A stretch of DNA of 64,000 bases, taken from positions 1-64,000 of the forward strand of contig CAYMGM010000006.1 of NCBI GenBank assembly GCA_964390005.1, given 5' to 3'. Shown here piece by piece: positions 50,271-60,272 of this stretch (positions are counted from its first letter, which is position 1; every line of letters begins with the position of its first letter). A model generated the notes under the pieces. That model did no database searches. It was given only the letters and a program-made list of their open reading frames with translations, and was not told where the DNA came from. The translations under genes and the position numbers were made by a program. The DNA is from CAYMGM01 sp964390005. GTDB lineage: Bacteria; Pseudomonadota; Alphaproteobacteria; UBA9219.

Positions 50271-50572
50271 TCCGGACGAAAAGCGCCAAAAGCGCTCTAT
50301 TCATTCCCCCACCCCAACGAGCGCCTTCACTGAATGAGTAATTATATTACTTGATATAACGATTTCCTTTGTAATAATTGCTGTCAAGATTTTCTTTTAC
50401 CCCCTCCCCCCCGAATCTAGGAAACGCTTTTGATATCAACATGTAAAAGGAAAGAGCTGCCTCAACACGGCCTTTTTAAGCATCATTCGCCCCCAGGAAA
50501 CCAAAAAATCGCGATTGACACCTCGGGGGGCATCTATCATCTTCCCTCCCGTTTTACAGGTCGTAGCAGTTC
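50271..50572. other. Gene-free spacer before the M23 peptidase
   Basis: The 302-base stretch starts GC-rich, then has an AT-rich block (about 50337-50400). It ends with a promoter candidate: TTGACA (50515-50520, perfect -35) followed by TATCAT at 50535-50540, although that spacer is only 14 bases. No ORF is supported. Confidence 0.5.
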
Positions 50573-52180
50573 TTGGGTCAACAACAACAAGGTCTTGCCT
50601 TGATTAAAGCTCAACTCGGTCCCGTTCGCGCCAATTCTTTGACAGTTCGTCGCTCGGCGCCTCTATTACTTACCGGTCTTTTGGTTTTCGGCATCGGCGC
50701 TGCTGGTCACTACTATGTGCCGTCGCTTGAACCTTTGGCGCAGGGTGAAGTCCGCTCGCTGGTCAGCGCGGCGGCGCCTGTGGTTGAACGTTTATCCAAC
50801 TTGCCGCCTGTTCAAGCCGCGACAACCGCCGCGCAAGAAGTCGGCGAAATGGCTTCGGCTGCCGTCTCGTCAAAACCCGAATATTACACGCGCGAAGTTG
50901 AATTAGGCTCGGGACAAAGCTTTTCAGATATGCTGACCGACGCCGCCGTTGCGCCCGAAAACGCGCTGGCCGCTTCGGGGGCCATGAACAAGGTTTACCC
51001 GCACCACAAATTAAAGGCCGGACAAGAAGTCTCGCTGTCCTTTATGCGGTCCGGCGAAGACGAAACCTTAACGGGCGTCGCCTTTATGCCCGAGCCCACC
51101 AAAGAAATCACCATTACCCGCGGCGATGACGGGACCTATGCGGCTCAGCTGAAGACCATTCCGCTGGAACGCCAGCGTGTGGCCGCCAAGGGAACGATCA
51201 ACGGCTCATTGTATGCCGCAGGCGCTAAACAGGGCGTGCCGCGCAGCATTATGGCCGCCGTCATCCGCGCTTATTCGCATGCTATCGACTTTCAGCGCGA
51301 TATTCACCCTGGCGACAAGTTCGAAGTTTTATACGACCAACCGACGGCACGCGACGGCACCCCCGTCGGGCAAGGCGTTGTGATTTATGCCGCCTTGGAA
51401 GTCGGCGGCAAGGTCAAACCGCTTTACCGCGTCACGTTTGGCGATGGCACCATCGATTATTTTGACGCCGCTGGCAAAAGCGTGCGCCGCGCCTTGCTCC
51501 GTACGCCTGTTGACGGCGCACGGATTACATCCGGCTATGGCATGCGCTTCCACCCTATTCTCGGGTTCTCGAAAATGCATAAAGGCGTCGATTTCGGCGC
51601 CCCGCCGGGAACGCCGATCCTTGCCGCAGGCTCAGGCACCGTTGTTGAGGCCGGATTTAAAGGCGCTTATGGTCGTTATGTCCGTATTCGTCATAATGGC
51701 CGCTTGGAAACCGCCTATGCACATATGAGCCGTTATGCCCGCAATATGTATCAAGGCGCGCGCGTCAATCAGGGCGATGTCATCGGGTTTGTCGGCTCGT
51801 CGGGCCGTACAACAGGCCCGCATTTGCACTTTGAAGTGCATGTCGATGGCACCATCGTTAACCCGATGAGCGTCAATCTGCCGACAGGCCGCGTTTTGGA
51901 TGGCCAAGCTTTGACCCAGTTCAAACAGGGCCAAAACCGCATTCGTTCTGAGTTCTCTGAGCTTTTGACAAAGGACGCCACGCCGCAGGTTCGCCCTGTT
52001 GCCGCCCCCGCCCCGTTGGTCCCCAACAGCAAGCCGGAACAAAAGGCACCACAGCCTGCCAAGCCGCAGATTGAAGCCGCAGCCCCGACCAGCCCCAGCC
52101 TGTTGACCAAGATCAACGCGACAGGACCCGCCTTTCCGCCCGCCAAGCAAGAGGCATGCGGGACGGACAAAGGGTGCTAA
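50573..52180 (+). CDS. M23 peptidoglycan endopeptidase, membrane-anchored
   Basis: The protein of about 535 residues has an N-terminal membrane anchor (SAPLLLTGLLVFGIGAAGHYY), a middle domain with a LysM-like or OapA-like region, and a C-terminal LytM domain. Zinc ligands lie in HPILGFSKMHKGVDFG and HLHFEVH, and MRFHP marks the active-site entry. These enzymes cut peptidoglycan cross-links during growth or division. No ATG exists upstream of the anchor: starts are TTG at 50573 or TTG at 50600, the latter with AAGG seven bases before. The Pro/Ala-rich tail after about residue 450 looks disordered. Confidence 0.9.
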   Translation: MGQQQQGLALIKAQLGPVRANSLTVRRSAPLLLTGLLVFGIGAAGHYYVPSLEPLAQGEVRSLVSAAAPVVERLSNLPPVQAATTAAQEVGEMASAAVSSKPEYYTREVELGSGQSFSDMLTDAAVAPENALAASGAMNKVYPHHKLKAGQEVSLSFMRSGEDETLTGVAFMPEPTKEITITRGDDGTYAAQLKTIPLERQRVAAKGTINGSLYAAGAKQGVPRSIMAAVIRAYSHAIDFQRDIHPGDKFEVLYDQPTARDGTPVGQGVVIYAALEVGGKVKPLYRVTFGDGTIDYFDAAGKSVRRALLRTPVDGARITSGYGMRFHPILGFSKMHKGVDFGAPPGTPILAAGSGTVVEAGFKGAYGRYVRIRHNGRLETAYAHMSRYARNMYQGARVNQGDVIGFVGSSGRTTGPHLHFEVHVDGTIVNPMSVNLPTGRVLDGQALTQFKQGQNRIRSEFSELLTKDATPQVRPVAAPAPLVPNSKPEQKAPQPAKPQIEAAAPTSPSLLTKINATGPAFPPAKQEACGTDKGC

Positions 52181-52213
52181 CACGAGCTGATCTGGCTTCC
52201 AGCGATTATCAAG

Positions 52214-52236
52214 CGGCCCCTTTCCGGGGCCGTTTT
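52214..52236 (+). terminator. Intrinsic terminator after the M23 peptidase
   Basis: CGGCCCC pairs with GGGGCCG over a five-base loop, followed by TTTTGCTTTT, 34 bases past the stop. Confidence 0.85.
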
Positions 52237-52336
52237 GCTTTTCAGACTTTCTTTATCTTTCCGAAATGGAAAATTAAACCCTTGCCGTCAAAGTGGGGCT
52301 TAATCTTTTCTGTCTCTTGTCCCCGCCTCTTGCGCC

Positions 52337-55300
52337 ATGTCGATCAAAAAAATCCTTCTTAGCGGCACCGCCCTTTTATCCGTCGCCACCTGCTTGGCGA
52401 TGGGCCCTGCCGCTTGGGCTGCCACACAATGGCAGGGGGTCGATACCGCCAACTGGCTGACCGCTGGCAATTGGTCACCCACCGCCGTTCCCGACAGCTC
52501 GACGGATGTTACTATCAATAATGGGACAAAAGCGGCAATCACCGTTTCTGGAGCTGAAACACAAGATCTTATCTTGGGTGATACAGGGTCCGGAGGAATA
52601 ACGGTCTCTCTCGCGGGAACATTGGATGCTTCAGGTTACATTTATTTAGGGAATAATGTCGGGAGTTCAGGCCAGCTGACGATCGATGGGAGCAACGCCG
52701 TTGTCACAAGTTCCGTTCTTTACAACGGCTATCAAGGCAACGGGATCACCAACATTCTAAACGGCGGCTCGCTGACAAACGCAATGGCGAGCCTAGGCGA
52801 GCAGGCTTCAGCGACAGGCGACCTATACGTATCGGGCGTTGGTTCGACCTATAACAATACAGGCATGCTCTTTATTGGAAATAGCGGCACAGGCACGCTA
52901 TCCGTGTCGTCTGGGGCCAGCGCAACGACAAACGCGGCCATCGTAGGCCTGACGGGAACGGGAACGGTTTCTATCTCGGGCGCAGGAACAAGTTTTACCG
53001 GCGGCGCCTATACTTTCGGACAAAACGGTTCAGCAACGCTGTCGGTTACAGACGGGGCAACAGCAAGTTTTTCTCATACTGGTTTTGCCGAAGGGACAGG
53101 ATCTACAGCCTTCATCACGCTTTCTGGATCAGGAACGACCCTTGAGAGTCTTGGAGGCGGGACTGATATCGGCGGCAGCGGCAATGCGATAATGGAGATT
53201 CTTTCAGGCGCTTCCTTCAGCACGGGGGTTGCCGAAATCGCTACCTATTCAGGAAGCGTTTCAAGCGTTACAATCGATGGAACAGGATCAATCTGGAACG
53301 TTAATGGCGGCGCTTTTGTGATCGGCGAAAATGGCGTTGGCACCCTTTTAATCCAGAATGGAGGGACAGCAACAACATCCGGCATCATCGTCATCGGAGA
53401 ATATGCAGGCGGCGCTGGAAGCAGCACGACCGTCACAGGAACAGGGTCGACCCTTTATTCAAGTTACGATCTCGAAGTTCGTTATGGAACGTTGAATATT
53501 CTTGACGGCGCAACCGTGTCAGATACTTTCAGCATGATAGACTCGCAATCTGGAGGCACGGCTATCGTCAATGTCGATGGACGTGGATCAACTTGGACGA
53601 CCGTCGGCGACAATTTGTCCATAACAGCTTACGGAACCACGAATCTCAACATTACCAACGGCGCCGCTGTTTATAATGCCGATGGCATTATTGACGACTT
53701 CTCTGGGGGAACAATAACCGTCATCGTATCAGATCCGGGGACTTTATGGTCCAATAGCGGTTATTTGTGGGACTCTGCAACCTTAAAGATCCTCAATGGG
53801 GCAACCGTTACAGCAGGTTCCTATGGCCTTATTGGCAGCGGCTCGCATCTTTCATCTTTGACTGTTTCTGGCGCAGGATCTCGACTGAATATTGCCACGA
53901 ACCTGATTATTGGGGACACAGGCCAATCCGAAGTGACCCTTTCCGATGGCGGGACGATTTCAGCACCAGGGGGAACCTTGATTGCAGACCAAGTCGGCAC
54001 AACTAGTGTTTTGAACATCGGCGCGGCGGTGGGGAATGCGGCCACGGCCCCCGGCATCTTGGACACGCCCGGCGTCGTTATGGGGCCTGGCACAGGGACG
54101 ATTGTTTTCAATCACACCAGCAGCCACTATACGTTCGAAGCGCCAATTTCAGGCACTGGCTCCATCTCGGTTTTATCCGGCAAGACGATCTTGACCGGCG
54201 ATAGCGCGGCCTTTTCCGGCGCAACCTCTATCGCGGGCGGGACACTAGCCGTCAATGGTAGCTTGGGCGGAGCCCTTTCTGTCTTGGCCAATGGCCGTCT
54301 TCAAGGATCGGGCACCATCGGCACGACAAGCGTCGCCAGCGGCGGCACCGTCGCGCCCGGCAATTCGATTGGGACCCTGCATGTGGCGGGTAACTTGACG
54401 CTTAATGCCGGATCAACATACGAAGTCGAAGCCAACGCGGCGGGTGCCAGCGATCAAATCATCGCAACTGGCACCATCACAATCAACGGCGGAACGTTGG
54501 CGCTTTTACCTGCTGCGGGATTTTATACGCCTGGAACCACCTATACCGTTCTATCCGCTGCAAGCGGTCTTTCTGGGCGCTTTGATCAGGTTACGTCTTC
54601 CCGCTCATGGCTTTTCATGGAACCTTTTGTCTCTTATGAGGCAACCGCGGCCAACGTCCGTATTGACCGCAATGCGACGCCTTTTGCCACTGTCGCCGAC
54701 ACGGCCAACGAGCAAGCCGTCGCGCGTGCTATAGATGGTCTTTCCGCGACTTCTGCCGTTTATGATGCCTTTGTCAATCAAACGGACATCGCAACCGCCC
54801 GCGGCGCTTTGCTGGATTTATCGGGCGATTTACACCCCAGCATCAAAGCGACACTCGGGCAAAATCAAGATCTGATTGAAGACGCAATTTTAAATCGTCT
54901 GGATGAAACGACGCCTCAACCCAAAGTTCAGACGAAACAAGCCGCCAAACTGGTCACGCCCAAAGTCAGCTATTTTAGATCCGATCTTTACGATCATCTA
55001 AACCGATGGAAAAAGAAACCCGTTGTTCAACCAACGCCGACACGCTTCGACCCGGAAGTTTGGGCTGAAGGTTTTGGCGATTGGGGACGCCGAAGCAGCA
55101 ATGGAAACGCGCTGAGTTTCCGTAACAACAGCGGCGGCGGCATTATCGGAGCCGATGCAGCTCTTGATAAAGCGTGGCGCGCGGGCTTTGCCATCGCCTA
55201 TGGCAGCGGGCAATATGATCAAGCCAATCATGCCAAAGGATCGTCAAATAGCGCCTATCTCAGTTTGTTTGCCGCGCGCGAAAAAGACAATCTTGCTTTG

Positions 55301-55861
55301 CGCTTTGGCGTCACGGGCGGCTGGCACGATATTACGACGCGCCGTAGCCTCAGCTTTCCTGGCCTTGCCGAGTCGTTGCATGCCGACTATAACGCGCAAA
55401 CAGCCGCTGGCTTTGTCGAAGGCGCGTATAATATCCGGCTTCAACAAACGACGCTGTCGCCCTTTATCCGTGGTGGGGTCTCGTTTATCAATGTTCCCTC
55501 CTTTGCCGAAGAGGGCGGTGCTGCGGCCTTACGCGGCGACACCAGCTCAAGCCTGACAGGCCAGACCCTTGTCGGCTTGAAAGCGCGCCAAGCCTTCTTA
55601 AACAACCGCGGACGGCTTCAGGCCGAGCTTGGCTGGAAGCACCTTATGGGTGACATCACCCCGAACCAACGTTTTCGGATTGATGGATCGGCTCCCTTTA
55701 CAATCGATGGCGCGCCGTTGGCGGCAGATACGCTGTTGACGGGTTTCGGCGTTTCTTGGGCTTTGACGCGCGAGGGCACGCTGGGGCTGACCTATCGCGG
55801 TCAATGGGCGGCGTCTCAGGCTGATCAAAGCGTACGCGGCTTTGTCCGGTACGCATTCTAA
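52337..55861 (+). CDS. Type V autotransporter with repetitive beta-helix passenger
   Basis: The 1174-residue protein has a signal peptide ending AAWA (about residue 28). The passenger of about 830 residues is built of Gly/Thr/Ser-rich units such as GTGTLSVSSGA and GSGNAIMEILSGA, forming a likely beta-helix. A linker with SIAGGTLAVNGSLGG leads to an autotransporter beta-barrel (about 900-1174) ending in the terminal Phe (VRYAF) needed for assembly. The segment GTIGTTSVASGGTVAPGNSIG is the junction motif common in this class. There is no protease motif, so an adhesin-type role is likely but inferred. Confidence 0.92.
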   Translation: MSIKKILLSGTALLSVATCLAMGPAAWAATQWQGVDTANWLTAGNWSPTAVPDSSTDVTINNGTKAAITVSGAETQDLILGDTGSGGITVSLAGTLDASGYIYLGNNVGSSGQLTIDGSNAVVTSSVLYNGYQGNGITNILNGGSLTNAMASLGEQASATGDLYVSGVGSTYNNTGMLFIGNSGTGTLSVSSGASATTNAAIVGLTGTGTVSISGAGTSFTGGAYTFGQNGSATLSVTDGATASFSHTGFAEGTGSTAFITLSGSGTTLESLGGGTDIGGSGNAIMEILSGASFSTGVAEIATYSGSVSSVTIDGTGSIWNVNGGAFVIGENGVGTLLIQNGGTATTSGIIVIGEYAGGAGSSTTVTGTGSTLYSSYDLEVRYGTLNILDGATVSDTFSMIDSQSGGTAIVNVDGRGSTWTTVGDNLSITAYGTTNLNITNGAAVYNADGIIDDFSGGTITVIVSDPGTLWSNSGYLWDSATLKILNGATVTAGSYGLIGSGSHLSSLTVSGAGSRLNIATNLIIGDTGQSEVTLSDGGTISAPGGTLIADQVGTTSVLNIGAAVGNAATAPGILDTPGVVMGPGTGTIVFNHTSSHYTFEAPISGTGSISVLSGKTILTGDSAAFSGATSIAGGTLAVNGSLGGALSVLANGRLQGSGTIGTTSVASGGTVAPGNSIGTLHVAGNLTLNAGSTYEVEANAAGASDQIIATGTITINGGTLALLPAAGFYTPGTTYTVLSAASGLSGRFDQVTSSRSWLFMEPFVSYEATAANVRIDRNATPFATVADTANEQAVARAIDGLSATSAVYDAFVNQTDIATARGALLDLSGDLHPSIKATLGQNQDLIEDAILNRLDETTPQPKVQTKQAAKLVTPKVSYFRSDLYDHLNRWKKKPVVQPTPTRFDPEVWAEGFGDWGRRSSNGNALSFRNNSGGGIIGADAALDKAWRAGFAIAYGSGQYDQANHAKGSSNSAYLSLFAAREKDNLALRFGVTGGWHDITTRRSLSFPGLAESLHADYNAQTAAGFVEGAYNIRLQQTTLSPFIRGGVSFINVPSFAEEGGAAALRGDTSSSLTGQTLVGLKARQAFLNNRGRLQAELGWKHLMGDITPNQRFRIDGSAPFTIDGAPLAADTLLTGFGVSWALTREGTLGLTYRGQWAASQADQSVRGFVRYAF

Positions 55862-55958
55862 CCCCTTTATCTTGCTATGATTCTCCCCCTTGCGAGCGGT
55901 GCGGCAGACGTCTATTCTGCACGTTCAAACTTTTATTTCAGCTTATGGAGAATCTTTC

Positions 55959-56963
55959 ATGACAATTCGCGTTGCTATCAATGGATTCGGACGCATCGGT
56001 CGTTTGGTCATGCGCGCCATGGTGGAGCTCAACCGTCAAGGCCTTGAGGTCGTCGCCATTAACGATCTGGCCGACGCCGCGACCAACGCGCATCTGTTAA
56101 AGTATGATTCCGTCCATGGCCGTTTTGGCCATGACGTCGCAGCCGATGGCGGCGATCTGGTCATCGACGGCAAGCGCATCAAAGGCGTTCAAGTCGCCGA
56201 CCCAACCCAACTGCCGTGGAAAGATCTGAATATTGATTTGGTCATGGAATGCTCGGGCCGCTTCACCAAGCGCGCTGATGCCGAAAAGCATCTGGCCGCT
56301 GGGGCCAAAAAAGTCTTGATCTCGGCCCCGGCGACAGATGAAGACATCACCATCGTCTATGGCGTCAACCACGACCAATTAAAGCCCGAGCATAAAATCG
56401 TCTCGAATGCTTCGTGCACAACCAACTGCTTGGCCCCCGTCGTCAAGGTCTTGAACGACACCATCGGCGTCGATCATGGCTTTATGACAACGATCCACTC
56501 CTACACAGGCGATCAACGCATCGTGGACACCATGCACAAAGACTTGCATCGCGCGCGCGCGGCGGCTCTTAGCATGATCCCAACAACGACCGGTGCCGCC
56601 AAAGCCATTGGCAAGGTTATCCCGGCCCTGAAGGGCAAGCTTGATGGCACCTCGATCCGCGTGCCGACGCCCAACGTTTCGGTGGTCGATCTGTGCTGCG
56701 TCATGACACGCGCCACAACGGCAGACGAAATCAACGCGGCAATGATCAGCGCTGCCTCGTCCGGTCCTTTAAAGGGCCTTTTGGGCACCTATGACGAGCC
56801 ACTGGTTTCGATGGATTTCAACCATGAAACACGTTCGTCGATCTTCGCGCTGAAAGAAACCAAGGTCGTCGAAGGCACCTTTGTGCGCGTGATGAGCTGG
56901 TATGACAATGAATGGGGCTTTTCGTGCCGGATGGCCGACACGGCTCTTGAAATGTTCAAATAA
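55959..56963 (+). CDS. gap: Glyceraldehyde-3-phosphate dehydrogenase, type I
   Basis: The 334-residue enzyme oxidises glyceraldehyde-3-phosphate with NAD in glycolysis. It has INGFGRIGR (7-15), the NAD-preferring Asp36 in AINDLAD, and the catalytic Cys153 in SNASCTTNCLAP. The start at 55959 has GGAG upstream; a longer frame is unsupported. No pgk or tkt neighbours are present. Confidence 0.97.
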   Translation: MTIRVAINGFGRIGRLVMRAMVELNRQGLEVVAINDLADAATNAHLLKYDSVHGRFGHDVAADGGDLVIDGKRIKGVQVADPTQLPWKDLNIDLVMECSGRFTKRADAEKHLAAGAKKVLISAPATDEDITIVYGVNHDQLKPEHKIVSNASCTTNCLAPVVKVLNDTIGVDHGFMTTIHSYTGDQRIVDTMHKDLHRARAAALSMIPTTTGAAKAIGKVIPALKGKLDGTSIRVPTPNVSVVDLCCVMTRATTADEINAAMISAASSGPLKGLLGTYDEPLVSMDFNHETRSSIFALKETKVVEGTFVRVMSWYDNEWGFSCRMADTALEMFK

Positions 56964-56984
56964 GACGAAAAGGATCGCCGCGGC

Positions 56985-57446
56985 ATGATCATCCGAGAGG
57001 CGCGCGTTCAAGAAGCAGAAGCCATTTGCACCTTGCTGCGGCGATCCATTACCGAGCTTTGTACACTTGATCACGGCGGCGACCCCGCCATTTTGACCCG
57101 ATGGATGGGCAACAAAACGCCTGAATTGCTACGAGAATGGATCGCAGATCCAACAGGCTCCTTTTTCGTCGCTGAAGAGGGGACAGCCCTTCTTGCGATT
57201 GGCAGCGTTCAAAACGATGGGGGGATTTCCTTAAACTATGTCGCGCCTGAAGCGCGCTTTCGGGGCATCAGCCGCGCGATGGTTACAGCCCTTGAAGCCC
57301 GCGCCAAGAAATGCGGCGCGACGATTTGCACCCTTTCAAGCACACAGACGGCGCGCCGCTTTTATCTGTCGTGCGGCTACACCGAACAACCCGCGGTTCC
57401 AGGGTTTTTCGGCCCGCTCCTCTATCCGATGCAAAAAGACTTGTAA
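56985..57446 (+). CDS. GNAT-family N-acetyltransferase
   Basis: The 153-residue protein has the GNAT acetyl-CoA loop in VAPEARFRGISRAM and the C-terminal ARRFYLSCGY. The substrate is unknown. It follows gap by 21 bases on the same strand and ends at the convergent DUF4349 gene. Confidence 0.82.
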   Translation: MIIREARVQEAEAICTLLRRSITELCTLDHGGDPAILTRWMGNKTPELLREWIADPTGSFFVAEEGTALLAIGSVQNDGGISLNYVAPEARFRGISRAMVTALEARAKKCGATICTLSSTQTARRFYLSCGYTEQPAVPGFFGPLLYPMQKDL

Positions 57447-57447
57447 G

Positions 57448-58368
57448 CTAAACGCCGCTTTTCTTCTCTTGCCGCCAATAACGGCGCAGACGCCGAATAG
57501 CATAAACCGCCAAAGCCAAAAGCGGCAGCCAAGGAATCATGACAATCACAAAGCGCAACGCGCTGGCCGTGCTTTCGGCCAAGGTTGCCCCCGCTTCACG
57601 CAGCGTATCACCAATGGGCGTCGCTTGATTTTGCCATTCGGCGCGCGGCGTCGTGAAGTCTATAGACACTTCTTCCGTATCGACGCGCTCTTGCAAGGTT
57701 TTTTTCGCTGCTTCCGCTGTTTCAATCTCTGTCTGAACCTTCGACAACTCTTGCTCGATACGGATCATATCTTCGACGCGCGAATCTTTCCGCGCAGACA
57801 AAGCCGTCAAACGATCGCGATAGGATAAAAGCTGAGCCTGACGCCGCTCTGTATCGGCCATCGTCCGCGATAAATCATCTGCCGAGGTTGTGCGTGAGCG
57901 CAGAGACATATCCGTCTCTTTTTGTCCGGGTAAGGGTTCATGCAAAATGGCTTCGAAGGGCGCGATGTTTTCATGCGGCAAGCGAATCCGAAGGCGCGCT
58001 TGCGGCGGCATCTTATGACTTCCTTCGCCTTCTTCTGGCAAAGTGAGCGAGGCTTCGATCACAAGGCATTTCAATGCTTCACGCCTTAAACACGCGTCGC
58101 GCGCACGATCAAAGTGCGCCGCCAAGCTTGCCGAAGGCGCTTCCAGAACGATCATATGCCGATAAGCAAGGCGCGCCTTTTCGGCTTGGCCGGAAAGTGC
58201 ATCCGACGAAAAATAGGGCGACGGGCTTTGGGGCATAACCCCACGCCCCCCCGGGGCCGCAGCTATATCCATCTGCTTACGCGCCACCCCGTCGTTATTC
58301 GACGAAGATTCAGGGTTACAGCCCACCAGCAGCAAAACAAGAAAAAGAGCAGAGGTATAACGGCGCAT
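57448..58368 (-). CDS. DUF4349 lipoprotein
   Basis: The 306-residue protein has a lipobox (LLLVGC, Cys17), a domain of about 100 residues, a coiled coil (about 180-235) and a membrane helix near residues 268-292. This layout matches DUF4349 proteins, whose role is unknown. It is convergent with the GNAT gene and lies 32 bases downstream of pagL on the same strand. Confidence 0.75.
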   Translation of the reverse strand: MRRYTSALFLVLLLVGCNPESSSNNDGVARKQMDIAAAPGGRGVMPQSPSPYFSSDALSGQAEKARLAYRHMIVLEAPSASLAAHFDRARDACLRREALKCLVIEASLTLPEEGEGSHKMPPQARLRIRLPHENIAPFEAILHEPLPGQKETDMSLRSRTTSADDLSRTMADTERRQAQLLSYRDRLTALSARKDSRVEDMIRIEQELSKVQTEIETAEAAKKTLQERVDTEEVSIDFTTPRAEWQNQATPIGDTLREAGATLAESTASALRFVIVMIPWLPLLALAVYAIRRLRRYWRQEKKSGV

Positions 58369-58400
58369 CAGCTTTCTCCTTCAAAAAACGTGTGGCACGT

Positions 58401-58967
58401 TCAAGGACCTTGAACCGGGACATGGATATAAACACCTGCCGTCTCGGCCCCCGGATTTTTCCGGCCAAGCCCGGCATTCGAGATATGGCCAAAAAAGCCC
58501 GTCAGCCGCATGCCGTTGTCAAAGCGGAACCCAGCTTCCATCGTCGAGCGAAACTCAAGCGGATAGCCCAGCTTCTTGCCAATGCCGCGTTCGTAGCAGC
58601 CCAACACGACATTGGGCGAAATCACCACATGCTTGCCCAACAAAACATCGAACATCAGGCCGCCAAAGCCATAAGCCTGGCCTTGCGGCGAGGTTTCAAT
58701 CCCCATCATCGGACGCAGTTGAAAAGTCTCGTCCAAACTTTTGAGCGACGAATCGATCGATGAGAGGATGGAGGTGCTAAAGCGATATTCCAAACGCGCG
58801 TCATAAGTTTCGCGGCGTGGCACATTTTTTAAAACATCGAAACCGCCAAACCCCAAGGAGATGAGGCCCGGTTGGCGATAGGAATCCGTCTCAGCCGCGA
58901 AAGCGGCTTGAAAAGGCAAACAGAGCGCGATCAAAAGGAAATAAACCAAACGGCGCGAAGCTGACAT
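58401..58967 (-). CDS. pagL: Lipid A 3-O-deacylase
   Basis: The 188-residue outer-membrane barrel has a signal peptide ending AAFA and the PagL active-site motif FFGHISNAGLGRKNPGAE: His161, Ser163 and, 14 residues after His161, Glu175, the same spacing as the Pseudomonas triad. It removes the 3-position acyl chain from lipid A. The start at 58967 is the one that opens the signal peptide. Confidence 0.9.
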   Translation of the reverse strand: MSASRRLVYFLLIALCLPFQAAFAAETDSYRQPGLISLGFGGFDVLKNVPRRETYDARLEYRFSTSILSSIDSSLKSLDETFQLRPMMGIETSPQGQAYGFGGLMFDVLLGKHVVISPNVVLGCYERGIGKKLGYPLEFRSTMEAGFRFDNGMRLTGFFGHISNAGLGRKNPGAETAGVYIHVPVQGP

Positions 58968-59024
58968 TGAAACACCCGACACGGAACAAGACTTTAACCC
59001 CACCGCACATTGGCCCGAAGCGAC

Positions 59025-59058
59025 AAAAAAGGCAAGAGGCTGCAAGTCCCTTGCCTTT
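59025..59058 (-). terminator. Intrinsic terminator after the Cys-rich secreted gene
   Basis: AAAGGCAAG pairs with CTTGCCTTT across a 13-base loop, followed on the minus strand by a T run. It separates this gene from pagL. Confidence 0.8.
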
Positions 59059-59077
59059 AAAAGAGAGAGAGAAAATC

Positions 59078-60172
59078 TTACAAACCGGCTGGGATATGGA
59101 ACTGCGGGTTCATCGTCCAAAAATCGTCGCAAGCTTTGTTGACCTTGGTGACGATATTATTCAAATCCGTTTGTAATTGAGACGCCAGCGGGCAATTGTT
59201 ATCGGCCTCGGCTTTCTGGATTTGAAGCTGATAATTGATGATCACCAAAGCATAATTGACTTCAAACACCGGCCCAGATCCCGAGATTCCGCCCAAAAGA
59301 ACGCACGATGTCGCAATCATCGCTGCATCAGGAACCTCGCAGGCTTCCGGTGGCGCGGTTTCAACCGAGCAAGAGCAACTATGCCCATTTTGCGTGCAAC
59401 GGTTGAGACAAGCCGCGGGACGTGTGGTCCCGCCCGTACGCGCACTTGAGCCCGACCAGCTTGGATTGCTTGATTCGCTGTCCAGCGCAAAGGCCGTGAA
59501 CGTCCACGTCTCGGACCAGTCGTGCCATGTCTGCGTGCAAAGGGTTCCTTTTTCTAAACAACAGGTCGAACATGACCCCTTGGCATCACAACAGGTTCCT
59601 TCCTTCCAGCAATGGTTTTCTGATTTATTTTCATAGCAGGAATTGTTGAACACATGCGTCATCTGAAGCGATGTGCCCGTGCGCGCATAAGGGAGACTGG
59701 CTTCAGCATACTGAGGATCGCCCTTGTCCCCGCTGGCAAACTGAACCGACGTCGGACCAAAAGCGTTGGGATACGTGTACGGCAAAGCGCACGGCGTCAA
59801 CTGAATAACGTCCACCGGGTGGTTTTGGATAAAGGCTTCCCATTCAACCTTGGTCTTAAACGGCACAAAGCTGTCGCTGGATTTGCTGATATTGTCGATA
59901 TAGCGGCAACGATCGAAAACATGGATGGGGGTATGGCCATACCAAGGCCCGGCATTGGCGCGCACACCATCAAAATCTGTTGTGATAACAAGGGCCCCAC
60001 CCGACAGTCCCGCCTCGGTCGGGCAATCCTTCATCCCCGCCGAAGCCGCTCCGCGTGAATCGTAACGGCAGATGTTCGAGCGAACCTCTTGCGCCTGAAC
60101 GGACGCTGCCAAGCACAAAGACGCAGCAAGAAAAGCAACAGCGCTTACATAGTGAAAAAATCGGCCAAGCAT
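59078..60172 (-). CDS. Exported cysteine-rich protein of unknown function
   Basis: The 364-residue protein has a signal peptide ending SVQA (about residue 27) and about 20 cysteines in the mature part. A dense cluster in the middle (CWKEGTCCDAKGSCSTCC) and CSCS later suggest a disulfide-stabilised or metal-binding domain. I do not recognise the family. The start at 60172 has GGGGGG upstream. It stands alone between prfA and a terminator. Confidence 0.68.
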   Translation of the reverse strand: MLGRFFHYVSAVAFLAASLCLAASVQAQEVRSNICRYDSRGAASAGMKDCPTEAGLSGGALVITTDFDGVRANAGPWYGHTPIHVFDRCRYIDNISKSSDSFVPFKTKVEWEAFIQNHPVDVIQLTPCALPYTYPNAFGPTSVQFASGDKGDPQYAEASLPYARTGTSLQMTHVFNNSCYENKSENHCWKEGTCCDAKGSCSTCCLEKGTLCTQTWHDWSETWTFTAFALDSESSNPSWSGSSARTGGTTRPAACLNRCTQNGHSCSCSVETAPPEACEVPDAAMIATSCVLLGGISGSGPVFEVNYALVIINYQLQIQKAEADNNCPLASQLQTDLNNIVTKVNKACDDFWTMNPQFHIPAGL

Positions 60173-60272
60173 CTGTTGCCCCCCTTTTATCAAAGAATAA
60201 CTACCGATCCGCCAGGAAAACTATAACAGAAAAGAAGAAAAAGGAAACATGTACGCCACAAACATTCTTTTC

